From contig DKKT01000035.1 in assembly GCA_002455425.1 (NCBI GenBank), positions 1 to 27,498 on the forward strand: a stretch of 27,498 nucleotides of DNA, given 5' to 3'. The DNA comes from Chthonomonas sp. UBA6659. Its GTDB lineage: Bacteria; Armatimonadota; Fimbriimonadia; Fimbriimonadales; Fimbriimonadaceae. The stretch's first letter is position 1. Each line of letters starts with the position of its first letter. Below, piece after piece: positions 1 through 7,111 of this stretch. The notes beneath the pieces were generated by a model, which was given only the letters and a program-made list of their open reading frames with translations, was not told the DNA's origin and made no database searches. Position numbers and translations under genes: made by a program.

Positions 1-494
1 CGTCCGTCATCGAGGCTGAGCGACGCGTAGAAGGCCAAAAGGCAGAGCGTCATGGCAAGAACCAACGGTGGGTCGGCGAGCATCATCCGGTTCACACCGA
101 CGGCGAGGACGCTGGATCCGAGAACCAGAATCGACCAGATGGCGCTCGACGTCCCGAGCCACCGCTTTGCCGCCATGAAGACCGCCACCAAGGTCCCCGC
201 TCCACAAAGCACCGAGGGAAGTCGGGCGCCGAACTCACCACCGAACAGGGCGATCGTCGGCATCGAGAGCCAATAGAGGAGAATCGGCTTTTCGAACCAA
301 GTTTGTCCGTTGAAGTAGGGCGTGGTCCATTCGCCGCGCCGGAGCATCTCGGCGGCTGCGCCGGCATAGAAGCCCTCGTCGAGGTCGAACAAGCCGTACG
401 TCCAGAAACCGAGGAGCGGAAGGAGGCAGGCTACCCAGACCCACGGGAGGATCTTGCGGGTACCGGTTCCGACCTCATCCGGGACGTCGTCCAC
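1..494 (-). CDS. GT39/ArnT-like membrane glycosyltransferase, 3' part cut off by the window edge
   Basis: The reading frame is open from a GTG at 492-494 to the window edge, giving about 164 residues of the N-terminal part. Conserved family features are visible: a hydrophobic first segment (about residues 15-35), then the acidic loop DLDEGFYA at 37-44, then WFEKPILLYW at 66-75 (the FEKP motif of ArnT/PMT-type enzymes) and a second acidic site, ADPP, in the last quarter. Enzymes of this kind are multi-pass membrane proteins that move a sugar from a polyprenyl-phosphate carrier to a lipid or protein. The acceptor here cannot be told. No useful ATG lies near the start. The GTG directly follows the TGA of the upstream gene (TGAGTG), so translation is probably coupled to it. 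The family call is firm; the exact start is fairly sure. Confidence 0.85.
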   Translation of the reverse strand, partial: MDDVPDEVGTGTRKILPWVWVACLLPLLGFWTYGLFDLDEGFYAGAAAEMLRRGEWTTPYFNGQTWFEKPILLYWLSMPTIALFGGEFGARLPSVLCGAGTLVAVFMAAKRWLGTSSAIWSILVLGSSVLAVGVNRMMLADPPLVLAMTLCLLAFYASLSLDDG

Positions 495-1136
495 TCAGAA
501 CCGTACCGAGTACGCAACCGACAAAAGCGTCTCGTCCTGTCGATAGAGCATGCGCAGGGCAAGGCCGGGGAGCGGCTTCATCTCAAAGCCGGCCGTCATG
601 CGGAAGGAGTCATGCTCGGCGAGCAGCCGAAAGTGATCGGTGAAGGGGAGCGAGGCGCCGACGAAGAGTCCACGGAGGCTCTCGGTCCCGAAGCCCAGCG
701 TCAGTTCGGGGGGCGAGTTCTCGTTGTAGAGGCCGTCGGGAGCGATGCGGAAAGTGGTCGCAACGTAGATCGAGCGTCCGTCTCGGGTCTTGTTGAGGGC
801 GTCGCGCACGCCGACGCTGAGTCCGGGAGTAAGGTCCGTGACCGGAACGACGTAGTTGTAAGCGAAGTTGAACGAGCCGATTTGAGCGTTGGGGCTAAGG
901 TTTTCGTAGAGCAGTTCCGCGTCGAAGGAGTGCCCGATCCCGGCGCCGAGAAAGCCCTGGACATGGTCTCGGTCCCGAGTGGACCACATGAATTCCGTTC
1001 GAACTTGGCCGAATCGGAGCTTATTGCCGGTCGGGATCAGGATCAGTCGGTCGGCCCAGCTTAGGCTCGTCACCGAAAGGAAGGCGAGGGCAAGGCTGAA
1101 GCGGGCGGGGTGAGCCATCTCCCGATTATCGCGCAA
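495..1136 (-). CDS. Secreted probable beta-structured protein, family unknown
   Basis: The protein has 213 residues. It starts at a TTG (1134-1136) preceded by GGAGGG at about 4-nt spacing. An internal ATG at 1116-1118 would also give a complete signal peptide but has GGGAG with no spacing. The N terminus has a hydrophobic stretch, ARFSLALAFLSVTSLSWA, ending at a likely signal peptidase site. The rest alternates polar and hydrophobic residues and ends in aromatic residues (VAYSVRF). That pattern resembles bacterial outer-membrane or exopolysaccharide-linked barrel proteins, but I do not recognise the family. It lies directly upstream of the GT39 gene, so a role at the cell envelope is plausible. 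It is unlikely to be a shadow: it has a signal peptide, a ribosome-binding site, and abuts its neighbour exactly. Confidence 0.75.
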   Translation of the reverse strand: MRDNREMAHPARFSLALAFLSVTSLSWADRLILIPTGNKLRFGQVRTEFMWSTRDRDHVQGFLGAGIGHSFDAELLYENLSPNAQIGSFNFAYNYVVPVTDLTPGLSVGVRDALNKTRDGRSIYVATTFRIAPDGLYNENSPPELTLGFGTESLRGLFVGASLPFTDHFRLLAEHDSFRMTAGFEMKPLPGLALRMLYRQDETLLSVAYSVRF

Positions 1137-1144
1137 CTGCCCTC

Positions 1145-1181
1145 CAAAAAACGGGGCCTACTCTGCAGAGAGTAGGCCCCG
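1145..1181 (-). terminator. Strong intrinsic terminator after the dockerin-repeat gene
   Basis: A perfect 12-bp inverted repeat (GGGGCCTACTCT and its complement, 1153-1164 and 1169-1180) encloses a 4-nt loop. Read on the minus strand it is followed by GTTTTTT (1146-1152), the classic hairpin plus U-tract. It begins about 25 bp after the stop of the minus-strand gene that ends at 1205. The U-tract runs straight into the GGAGGG used by the next gene. Confidence 0.9.
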
Positions 1182-1204
1182 ACTGGGATCGAATTCAGGC
1201 GAGC

Positions 1205-2680
1205 TTAGTTATCGCCGGTTTTGCCGAAGTTGGCAACCAGGATATCGAAGTCGTCCGAGTTGATCATGTCGTCGTTGTTGAGGTCAGCGCCGGCATCCCA
1301 AGGAGCGGAGGTGACCGCGTTGTTCGGGCTGTCAAACGCGCCACCGAAGTTGGCAACGAGAACGTCGAAGTCATCGGAGTCGATGAGGTTGTCGTTCGTC
1401 GCGTCGCCGTTGTACTCGGTGAGCTGGCTGAAGTCGACCGTGCCGCCCGAGACAGGTCGGGTGATGCGGCACCAGTGACCGGGGCCGTCTTCAGCGATGT
1501 TGCGGACCTTGACCGAAACTTCGACGACCGGAGTCGAGGAAGCCGGGTCGATCAGGAGTTCGAACTCGCCGCCCGGGCCGATGGCCACGAGCTGCTCGTC
1601 GACCTGGTTGCCACCCGCGTCGCGCATCTGGAAGAGAGCGGACGTGATCTGGCGGTTGCCGCCCGCACCGATGACATCGCCGAGACCGAGCGTGCCGGTG
1701 ATCTTGGCGCGGTTGTCATCCACGAACATCGACTGGCGGAGGCTCATGGTCCCGAGTGGGCCAATCGGACCGGCATATCCACCGTAGTCGTAGTACTCGG
1801 CGGCGACCAGATTGTAATCGGACGGGAAGTCGTCGTCGTACTGGAAGGAGGACGAACCGGACGGGTTCGTTCCCGGATAGGCGACGTCGCCCGGGCTGCA
1901 CCAGTTGTTGAACGCCTGGTAGGCATACTGGGTGGCGCCGAGCGGAGCGATGTTGCCGCTACCGTCGACAGTCAGCCAGACCAAGCTGGAAGAACCGTTG
2001 CCGTTCCGCGGAAGCGGGAAGCCAAGGTTCGTACCGCTCAGGTCGACCGGGAAGATATAGAATCCGCCAGGCACGACGCCCCAGTCGACGATCACCCCGT
2101 AGAGGTCATCGGAACTGGCGATTCCGGTGGCCGGACCGGCAGGATTGAGGTAGGCCCACGGGTGTCGATCGAAGTAGTTCGAGTTGCCCACGAACGTCAG
2201 ACAGCGAAGCGAGCCGCTGGCCGGGTTCGTGGCAGCCGGGTTCCAAACTGCGATCCAGGCGGAGTACTGGGCGCTCGTTTGGGCGTACGGCGGGTTCACC
2301 CGCACGTCGTTGACCGCGTACGGGGCGCTGTAGAGCCATCCGAACCACCAGCTGTAGCCGGGGCCATAGGCCACGTCGGTCGACGTCGGACCGTAGAAGC
2401 TGACGTCGTGGCCGCCGCCGAGGCCGTCGATCGCGGCCGGGTTCGAGTTGAGGCCGTCATAGCCATTGGCCCAGGACGGGACTTCGGCACGCTGCCGATT
2501 CGTGAGGTCGATGGCCGGGCCGATCGGTCGCATGTTGCGATCGACGCGCCAGGCTCGAACGGGCTGAAGCGTCTCCGCTCGCGGGGTGACGGCGAGTTCG
2601 CGGGCCGTCTGGGCCATCGCCGGCACCGCGACGAGCGCAGCGGCAGCAAAAGCAGCGAACTTGAAGCAATTGGATTTCAT
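1205..2680 (-). CDS. Secreted protein with two C-terminal dockerin-type calcium-binding repeats
   Basis: The protein has 491 residues and a clear Sec signal peptide, cleaved near AMA-Q at residue 23/24. The long middle part is rich in Gly, Tyr, Trp and Asn and resembles no family I know; the spacing of aromatic residues suggests beta structure. The C terminus has two dockerin/EF-hand-like repeats, GDATNDNLIDSDDFDVLVANFG-type and ADLNNDDMINSDDFDILVANFG-type, each with the D-x-N/D-x-D-x-I-x-S-D-D-F pattern of a calcium loop followed by a short helix. They lie exactly 40 codons apart. The start has a strong GGAGGT (2691-2696) about 11 nt upstream. Dockerins bind cohesins in cellulosomes, but dockerin-like tails also occur in non-cellulosomal secreted proteins, which is likelier here since no cohesin is in view. 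A terminator follows. Substrate or partner unknown. Confidence 0.85.
   Translation of the reverse strand: MKSNCFKFAAFAAAALVAVPAMAQTARELAVTPRAETLQPVRAWRVDRNMRPIGPAIDLTNRQRAEVPSWANGYDGLNSNPAAIDGLGGGHDVSFYGPTSTDVAYGPGYSWWFGWLYSAPYAVNDVRVNPPYAQTSAQYSAWIAVWNPAATNPASGSLRCLTFVGNSNYFDRHPWAYLNPAGPATGIASSDDLYGVIVDWGVVPGGFYIFPVDLSGTNLGFPLPRNGNGSSSLVWLTVDGSGNIAPLGATQYAYQAFNNWCSPGDVAYPGTNPSGSSSFQYDDDFPSDYNLVAAEYYDYGGYAGPIGPLGTMSLRQSMFVDDNRAKITGTLGLGDVIGAGGNRQITSALFQMRDAGGNQVDEQLVAIGPGGEFELLIDPASSTPVVEVSVKVRNIAEDGPGHWCRITRPVSGGTVDFSQLTEYNGDATNDNLIDSDDFDVLVANFGGAFDSPNNAVTSAPWDAGADLNNDDMINSDDFDILVANFGKTGDN
1224..1381 (-). repeat. Direct repeat encoding the two dockerin-type motifs
   Basis: The 14-mer CCGAAGTTGGCAAC occurs at 1224-1237 and again at 1344-1357, each followed by about 25 bases of closely similar sequence that encode the S-D-D-F-D-x-L-V-A-N-F-G core. 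The period is 120 bp (40 codons). This is an internal gene repeat, not a mobile element. Confidence 0.8.
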
Positions 2681-2989
2681 GGAATTGCACTACCTCCAGA
2701 AAAGATGCAGGTTGGAATGGCTCCAACACCGATTGAACGTGCAAGGAAGGACGAAAGCGAAACGCTGATCGTTCACCGATCTGCGTCTACTCTTCCCCAG
2801 CGGGACAAGAATCCTTTCGATCATTCGCTCATGAAGCCGCAGGCGTAAGGTGGGGGCCGCTCACGGCAGTCTGCACGCCGCCTGGTACGGCGACCATCAG
2901 ATTGACAACCTAACGGAACCTAGGATATCACAGCTTGGCGGCCAGAACGCGATTTTCGGCCAAGATTCGGCAAAGTCGCTAGGTCGTCG
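2681..2989 (-). promoter_or_regulatory. Upstream region of the dockerin-repeat gene
   Basis: These 309 bp hold no convincing gene. On the minus strand they contain the strong ribosome-binding site GGAGGTA (2691-2697) and a small hairpin in the presumed leader (stem GTTGGA/TCCAAC, 5-nt loop, 2712-2728). Near the ribBA stop there is a weak 6-bp inverted repeat (CTTGGC/GCCAAG, 2934-2939 and 2959-2964) with no U-tract. A promoter for the dockerin-repeat gene must lie here or further upstream, but I found no clear -35/-10 pair. Confidence 0.4.
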
Positions 2990-4210
2990 TCAATTCTGCA
3001 CGTCCTCATCGGGAAGGCGATGTCCCAGCTTCTCCCGCTTCGTTTGAAGGTAACGAGCGTTGAATTCGGTGGGGGATGCCATCAGAGGCACGTGCTCGAC
3101 CACTTCGAGGCCGTATCCCTGCAATCCGGCAATTTTTGCAGGGTTGTTCGTCATGAGCCGAAGTCGTCGCAGCCCGAGATCGGCGAGCACTTGTGCCCCG
3201 AGACCATAGTCGCGCAGGTCGGCCTTGAACCCGAGCGCTTGGTTGGCTTCAACCGTGTCCATGCCCTGGTCCTGGAGACTGTACGCCTTGAGCTTGTTCA
3301 GGATGCCGATCCCGCGGCCCTCCTGAGCGATGTAGAGCACCACGCCTCGACCCTCCTTCTCGATCATTTCGAGGGCAAGCGCGAGCTGATCGCCACAGTC
3401 GCAACGGAGAGAGCCGAGGAGATCACCCGTGAGGCAGCTCGAGTGGACGCGCACGAGCACCGGCTCCTCCGTGCAGACATCGCCCTTCACGATCGCGACA
3501 TAGGGATGCGATTCGACGCTCGTCTCGTAACCGTAGAGCTTGAACTCGCCAAACTTGGTCGGGAAGTCGATCGGGCCTGCGGCCCGCTCGACGAGCTTCT
3601 CGGTGTGTCGGCGGTACGCGATCAGATCGGCGATGGTGATGATCCTCAGCCCGTGGGTGTTGGCGAATCGGGTCAGCCCCTCGAGACGCATCATGGTTCC
3701 ATCGTCGGCGAGAATCTCGACGCCCACCGCGACGGGTTTGAACCCGGCCAGCACACAAAGGTCGACGGCTGCCTCGGTGTGCCCGGCTCTCCGGAGAACG
3801 CCCCCTTTCTCGGCCCGGAGCGGGATGATGTGGCCCGGACGCGCGAGATCGCCGGGCTGGGCAAGCGGATCGCAAAAGACGGCGACGGTCTTCGCACGGT
3901 CGAAGGCACTCACGCCGGTCGTCGTGCCATGGAGGGCGTCGACGGTCTCCGCCATCGCGGTGCCGAGGCGGGCTGTATTCTGCTTCGTCATCATCGGGAT
4001 CTGAAGCTCGGCGAGACGTTCTGCGGTCGTGGGGATGAACGGTACGCCCCGACCGTGAACGATCATGAAGTTCATCGCCTCGGCCGTACAGGTCTCGCCG
4101 GGCATAATGAGGTCCCCTTCGTTTTCGCGATCGGGGTCGTCGACCACGATCACCATCTTGCCCGCCTTCAGGTCGTCGAGCGCTTCGGGAATCGTCGCAA
4201 ATTCGGCCAT
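2990..4210 (-). CDS. ribBA: Bifunctional riboflavin enzyme RibBA (DHBP synthase + GTP cyclohydrolase II)
   Basis: The 406-residue protein supplies both precursors of riboflavin. The N-terminal half (about 1-200) is 3,4-dihydroxy-2-butanone-4-phosphate synthase, with DDPDRENEGDL at 24-34, GTTTGVSAFDRA at 95-106 and RAGHTEAAVDL at 141-151. The C-terminal half (about 210-400) is GTP cyclohydrolase II: zinc-ligand cysteines C259, C270 and C272 (HSSCLTGD...RCDCG), EGRGIGI at 297-303 and TNNPAKI at 354-360. The frame extends upstream, but those residues have no family similarity, so I start at the ATG at 4208-4210, which has GAAGG just upstream. In the DHBP half the usual VICEI is VGVEI; the glutamate is kept. 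It lies 10 bp after the YqcC-like gene, so both are probably one transcript. No FMN riboswitch fits in front of either gene. Confidence 0.97.
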   Translation of the reverse strand: MAEFATIPEALDDLKAGKMVIVVDDPDRENEGDLIMPGETCTAEAMNFMIVHGRGVPFIPTTAERLAELQIPMMTKQNTARLGTAMAETVDALHGTTTGVSAFDRAKTVAVFCDPLAQPGDLARPGHIIPLRAEKGGVLRRAGHTEAAVDLCVLAGFKPVAVGVEILADDGTMMRLEGLTRFANTHGLRIITIADLIAYRRHTEKLVERAAGPIDFPTKFGEFKLYGYETSVESHPYVAIVKGDVCTEEPVLVRVHSSCLTGDLLGSLRCDCGDQLALALEMIEKEGRGVVLYIAQEGRGIGILNKLKAYSLQDQGMDTVEANQALGFKADLRDYGLGAQVLADLGLRRLRLMTNNPAKIAGLQGYGLEVVEHVPLMASPTEFNARYLQTKREKLGHRLPDEDVQN

Positions 4211-4220
4211 CGCCTTCTTT

Positions 4221-4547
4221 CTACTCGGTCGCGGGTCCGAACAGTGCGTCGAACTCGGCGAGGAGGGTGCAAAGCCGATCCGTTCCAGGAATCCCGTCGA
4301 ACTCACGCACGGCATGGGTGGCGACCATGCTCGTTGCAGGCCACGGACCGTCCGATTCGAGGAGCCCGGTGACGATCGGCACGAGCACGTACTTCAGCCA
4401 CTGGGGGAACGCCATCGTGTTCGTGCCGAACGCGCCCATGTCGTGATACGCCTCTTCGGGAGGCGCGGGCACCTCGTTCATGCCGTTGGCGTCCATCTCG
4501 GCGACGATCGCGTCGAGCTGGGTGCGAATGCGTTCGGGGTCGGGCAT
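4221..4547 (-). CDS. YqcC/DUF446 family protein
   Basis: The protein has 108 residues and no signal peptide or membrane segment. The block from Y-H-D to the C-terminal A-E-F-D-A-L-F matches the YqcC (DUF446) family, including the conserved M-x-F-x-Q-W-L-K-Y-V-L-V-P core (about residues 45-57) and the L-L-E-S-D-G-P-W-P segment after it. YqcC proteins are small, all-helical and of unknown biochemical role. The ATG is preceded on the minus strand by TATCCT with only 5 nt between, and no Shine-Dalgarno sequence, so this may be a leaderless start. It probably leads an operon with ribBA. The link to riboflavin synthesis is only positional. Confidence 0.8.
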   Translation of the reverse strand: MPDPERIRTQLDAIVAEMDANGMNEVPAPPEEAYHDMGAFGTNTMAFPQWLKYVLVPIVTGLLESDGPWPATSMVATHAVREFDGIPGTDRLCTLLAEFDALFGPATE

Positions 4548-4552
4548 CGCTC

Positions 4553-4558
4553 AGGATA
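4553..4558 (-). promoter_or_regulatory. Putative -10 element (TATCCT) for the YqcC-ribBA operon, leaderless type
   Basis: Reading the minus strand, TATCCT ends 5 nt before the ATG. A start site about 6-7 nt after a -10 box would place the 5' end at or next to the ATG, leaving no leader. No Shine-Dalgarno sequence is present. Any -35 would lie over the start of cutC; none is obvious. Confidence 0.5.
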
Positions 4559-4568
4559 GCCGGTCGCG

Positions 4569-4574
4569 TAAGCT
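4569..4574 (+). promoter_or_regulatory. Putative -10 element (TAAGCT) for cutC, leaderless type
   Basis: TAAGCT lies 6 nt before the cutC ATG. A GGAGG is present but touches the ATG directly, too close to act as a normal ribosome-binding site. The same TAAGCT-N6-ATG arrangement occurs in front of the (2Fe-2S) subunit gene at 13738, which supports a real promoter. Confidence 0.5.
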
Positions 4575-4580
4575 CGGAGG

Positions 4581-5282
4581 ATGGGTGTCGTTCTCGAAGC
4601 GGTGTGTGGATCGGTCGATGAGGCGCTGGCGGCGGTCGAGGCAGGGGCCGACCGGCTTGAAGTGTGTGCGGCACTCCCAACCGGAGGGGTGACCCCTTCC
4701 CTCGGGATGATCGAGGCGATTCGCGATCGCGTCGGCGTTCCGATCGTCGCGATGATCCGCTCCCACGAAGGTGCCCTGACGGCCTCGGAGGCCGAGATCG
4801 CGGCGATGGAGAGGGACATTCGCGCCCTCCCGGCTCACGAGTTCGTGTTTGGAATCCTGCGCGCGGACGGCACGATCGACCAGGAGGCAGTCCTTCGACT
4901 TTTCGATGCGGCCGCGGGCCGACCCTGCTGCTTCCACCGCGTGTTCGACCGCGTCCCCCAGCCCCATGAGGCGCTGGAGCAGTTGGTCCGCTGGGGCTTT
5001 CGCAGGGTGCTCACTTCCGGCGGGGCCGATTCAGCTCCGGAGGGGACGAACGCGATTCGCACGCTTGTCGCACAGGCGGCGGAGCGCATCACGATCCTCC
5101 CGGGAGGCGGGATCCGACCGGGAAATGCGCGTGCACTCGTGGAAGCGACAGGATGCGACGAGCTGCACTTTTCGTTTCGCACCACGACGGATGCCCCGGC
5201 CTATCCCGGGGCGCCTGCGTTCCGACCCGATCCGGACCGAATCCGTGCGATCCGGGCCGAGGTCGACGACCTCGGACCGTGA
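4581..5282 (+). CDS. cutC: CutC family protein (copper homeostasis CutC)
   Basis: The 233-residue protein is close to the usual CutC length and has the TIM-barrel landmarks in order: LEAVCGSVDEALAAVEAGADRLEVC at the N terminus, TGGVTPS (about 34-40), VAMIRSHEGAL, the FVFGILRADGTID block, CCFHRVFDR, RRVLTSGGADSA and ITILPGGGIRPGNA. It has no signal peptide and should be cytoplasmic. The family was named for copper tolerance in E. coli, but a direct copper role is disputed and the reaction is unknown. It diverges from the YqcC-like gene with only 33 bp between start codons. Its stop lies 6 bp from the stop of the convergent gene at 5289, with no hairpin between. Family assignment is certain; function is not. 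Confidence 0.93.
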   Translation: MGVVLEAVCGSVDEALAAVEAGADRLEVCAALPTGGVTPSLGMIEAIRDRVGVPIVAMIRSHEGALTASEAEIAAMERDIRALPAHEFVFGILRADGTIDQEAVLRLFDAAAGRPCCFHRVFDRVPQPHEALEQLVRWGFRRVLTSGGADSAPEGTNAIRTLVAQAAERITILPGGGIRPGNARALVEATGCDELHFSFRTTTDAPAYPGAPAFRPDPDRIRAIRAEVDDLGP

Positions 5283-5288
5283 ACGTGC

Positions 5289-5684
5289 TCAGAGACCGAT
5301 CAGGATGGCGATGATGCCGTTGGCGGTCGTCTTGCCGCGGACCGAGATGACGGAGCCGACTTTCAGTTGATCCAAGGCCTGGCGCCGCGAGATCGGTCGG
5401 CGTTGGCCGGCGTCGTTCTTCGCCGTGAACTTGGTCTTGTCGACGACGGCGATGGTGTTGGACTGGCCGTCCTTGACCGTTGTGATGATGATCAGGAAGT
5501 TGCTGCCGCGGGGAGCGCGCTCGATCTTGACGACTTCGAGGCCGTCGCGGTTGAAGTCGCCGACGGCGACCTGGGGTGCGGATCGCTTCTGCTTGCCTTG
5601 CGGCGCCGGGTCGGCGGCGAAGGAAGCGGCGGCCAGACAGAAGGCGAAGGCGGTGAGGACGAGGATCTGAAAGAGGTTCTTCAT
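5289..5684 (-). CDS. Small exported protein of unknown function
   Basis: The protein has 131 residues. It begins with a typical Sec signal peptide (MKNLFQILVLTAFAFCLAAA, cleavage near SFA-A). The mature part is basic and carries V-x-V-G-D-F-N-R-D-G-L near residue 45, which could be a single calcium-type loop, followed by several short beta-strand-like stretches ending in GIIAILIGL. The strand pattern, with V-I-S-V-R-G-K near the end, looks like a small beta-barrel (OB-like) domain, but this is only an impression. No Shine-Dalgarno sequence is visible. It follows the MFS gene on the same strand after 59 bp, so it may be its downstream partner. Confidence 0.75.
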   Translation of the reverse strand: MKNLFQILVLTAFAFCLAAASFAADPAPQGKQKRSAPQVAVGDFNRDGLEVVKIERAPRGSNFLIIITTVKDGQSNTIAVVDKTKFTAKNDAGQRRPISRRQALDQLKVGSVISVRGKTTANGIIAILIGL

Positions 5685-5743
5685 GGGGTGATGAAACGTC
5701 GGCTCCGGAAACCCGGTTCAGTCGAATGGGTCGTTCGTCCCGG

Positions 5744-6973
5744 TCAATGCTCCAGGTAGTCCATGTCGCGGTGGAACGTCTCGGGGAGCGCCGCGACCGA
5801 CCACGCGGCGAGACCGAGCACCACGAGGCCGATCGCCGTGAGACCGCCGATCTTGCCCACCCTTGGCTCGATGACCCCGAGCCCCAGGGTCATCGGGATC
5901 ACGAGCCCCCGAACGAAACTCGGCGCGGTCGTCGCGACGGTTCCGCGGAGGTTGGTGCCGAAAACCTCGCCGCATGTCGTGACGAACACGGCCCAATAGC
6001 CCGCGCCGAGGCCGCCGAAGAACATCAGCCAGAAGAACGCCGTCGCGGTTCGTGCAAAGAGGAAGATCCCGGCGACCGCCGTCGCCATCCAGACGTACGC
6101 GATCCAGAACGCGACTCGTCGGCTCCTGAACAGCTGGCTGAGCCCTCCGAAGATCAGATCGCCGATGCACAGTCCGAGTGCTGCGATCGCGATGACTTTT
6201 GGGGCCGGGTTCGGATCGGGGATGCTCAGCGCGGCCTGGACTTCTGGAGAGAACGTCATCATCAGTCCGGCAAAGAACCAGACCGGCCCGCCGGCGAGGA
6301 TGATGGCGAGATAGCGCCTGCGCCGTTCCCCGGTCTCGAGCAGATGCCGAAAGTCACCCCGCTTGACGTCGTCGCGCGACTTGACCTCCTCGAACATGCC
6401 GGACTCGAACACGCCGACCCGCATCAGGAGCAGAAGCAGCCCCATGCCGCCGCCGATGAAGTACGCCGTGCGCCAGTCGACCGCCCCCGCCACCAAGGGG
6501 GCGGCCACGGACCCGAGGACGCCGACGGTGGCGACGAATGTCGTTGCCCAGCCTCGCTTGGCGGTCGAGACGAGCTCGCTCACGAGCGCGATCCCGGCCC
6601 CGAGCTCGCCCGCCAAACCGATGCCGGCGACGAACCGGCAGACCGCGTACTCGGCGACCCCGTGAACGAAGCCGTTCGCGACGTTGGCGACCGAGTAAGT
6701 GAGGATCGAGGCGAAGAGGACGGTGAGGCGTCCGCGCCGGTCGGCGACGATCCCGAAAAGGATCGCTCCGAGGATGAAACCGGCCATCTGCCAGTTGAGG
6801 AGCGCGGCCCCGACGCGGGTGACGTCGTCGCCAATCAGCCCGAGGCCTTCGAGGCTCTGCTTGCGGACCGACGAGAAGAGCCAGATGTCGAACACGTCGA
6901 CGAAGTAGCCGAGCGCGGCGACAACGATCGCCAGCGTAGTGTTCAGAGTCGTGGCACGGCCTCCAGTGCGCAT
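5744..6973 (-). CDS. Major facilitator superfamily transporter
   Basis: The protein has about 409 residues and around 12 hydrophobic membrane spans. The loop between spans 2 and 3 carries the MFS signature as GIVADRRGR (consensus GxLaDrxGRr). The first span has GYFVDVFDIWLF, as in the sugar/metabolite-symporter branches (ProP/MHS-like), and G-L-A-G-E-L-G-A-G appears in the span 4-5 region, typical of that branch. It ends in a short polar tail. The frame continues 33 codons upstream to another ATG at 7070-7072, but that stretch is polar and low-complexity, so I start at the ATG near 6971-6973. No good ribosome-binding site is visible at either. Substrate unknown; an organic acid or sugar would fit the branch. 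It diverges from msrA. Confidence 0.9.
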   Translation of the reverse strand: MRTGGRATTLNTTLAIVVAALGYFVDVFDIWLFSSVRKQSLEGLGLIGDDVTRVGAALLNWQMAGFILGAILFGIVADRRGRLTVLFASILTYSVANVANGFVHGVAEYAVCRFVAGIGLAGELGAGIALVSELVSTAKRGWATTFVATVGVLGSVAAPLVAGAVDWRTAYFIGGGMGLLLLLMRVGVFESGMFEEVKSRDDVKRGDFRHLLETGERRRRYLAIILAGGPVWFFAGLMMTFSPEVQAALSIPDPNPAPKVIAIAALGLCIGDLIFGGLSQLFRSRRVAFWIAYVWMATAVAGIFLFARTATAFFWLMFFGGLGAGYWAVFVTTCGEVFGTNLRGTVATTAPSFVRGLVIPMTLGLGVIEPRVGKIGGLTAIGLVVLGLAAWSVAALPETFHRDMDYLEH

Positions 6974-7111
6974 GGTGAATTCGGTTCGCGCTGGGCCGGT
7001 CTTGTCCTGCCTGCCCGTGTCCCCCGATCCAGACGGGGGAAAGCGAACTGCCGTCAGGCCGTGAGCCCCCATGGGAACCGCTGACGGATGCAGTGCCTTT
7101 ACGCGTAGTAC

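Noticed and set aside
2934..2964. Possible terminator after ribBA
   Set aside because: Only a 6-bp stem with a 19-nt loop and no U-tract on the minus strand.
4211..4315. Upstream extension of ribBA
   Set aside because: The extra 35 residues overlap the YqcC-like gene, lack similarity to the family, and the internal ATG fits the conserved start.
4548..4580. FMN riboswitch in front of the ribBA operon
   Set aside because: The gap before the first gene is 33 bp and the gap before ribBA is 10 bp, far too short for the element.
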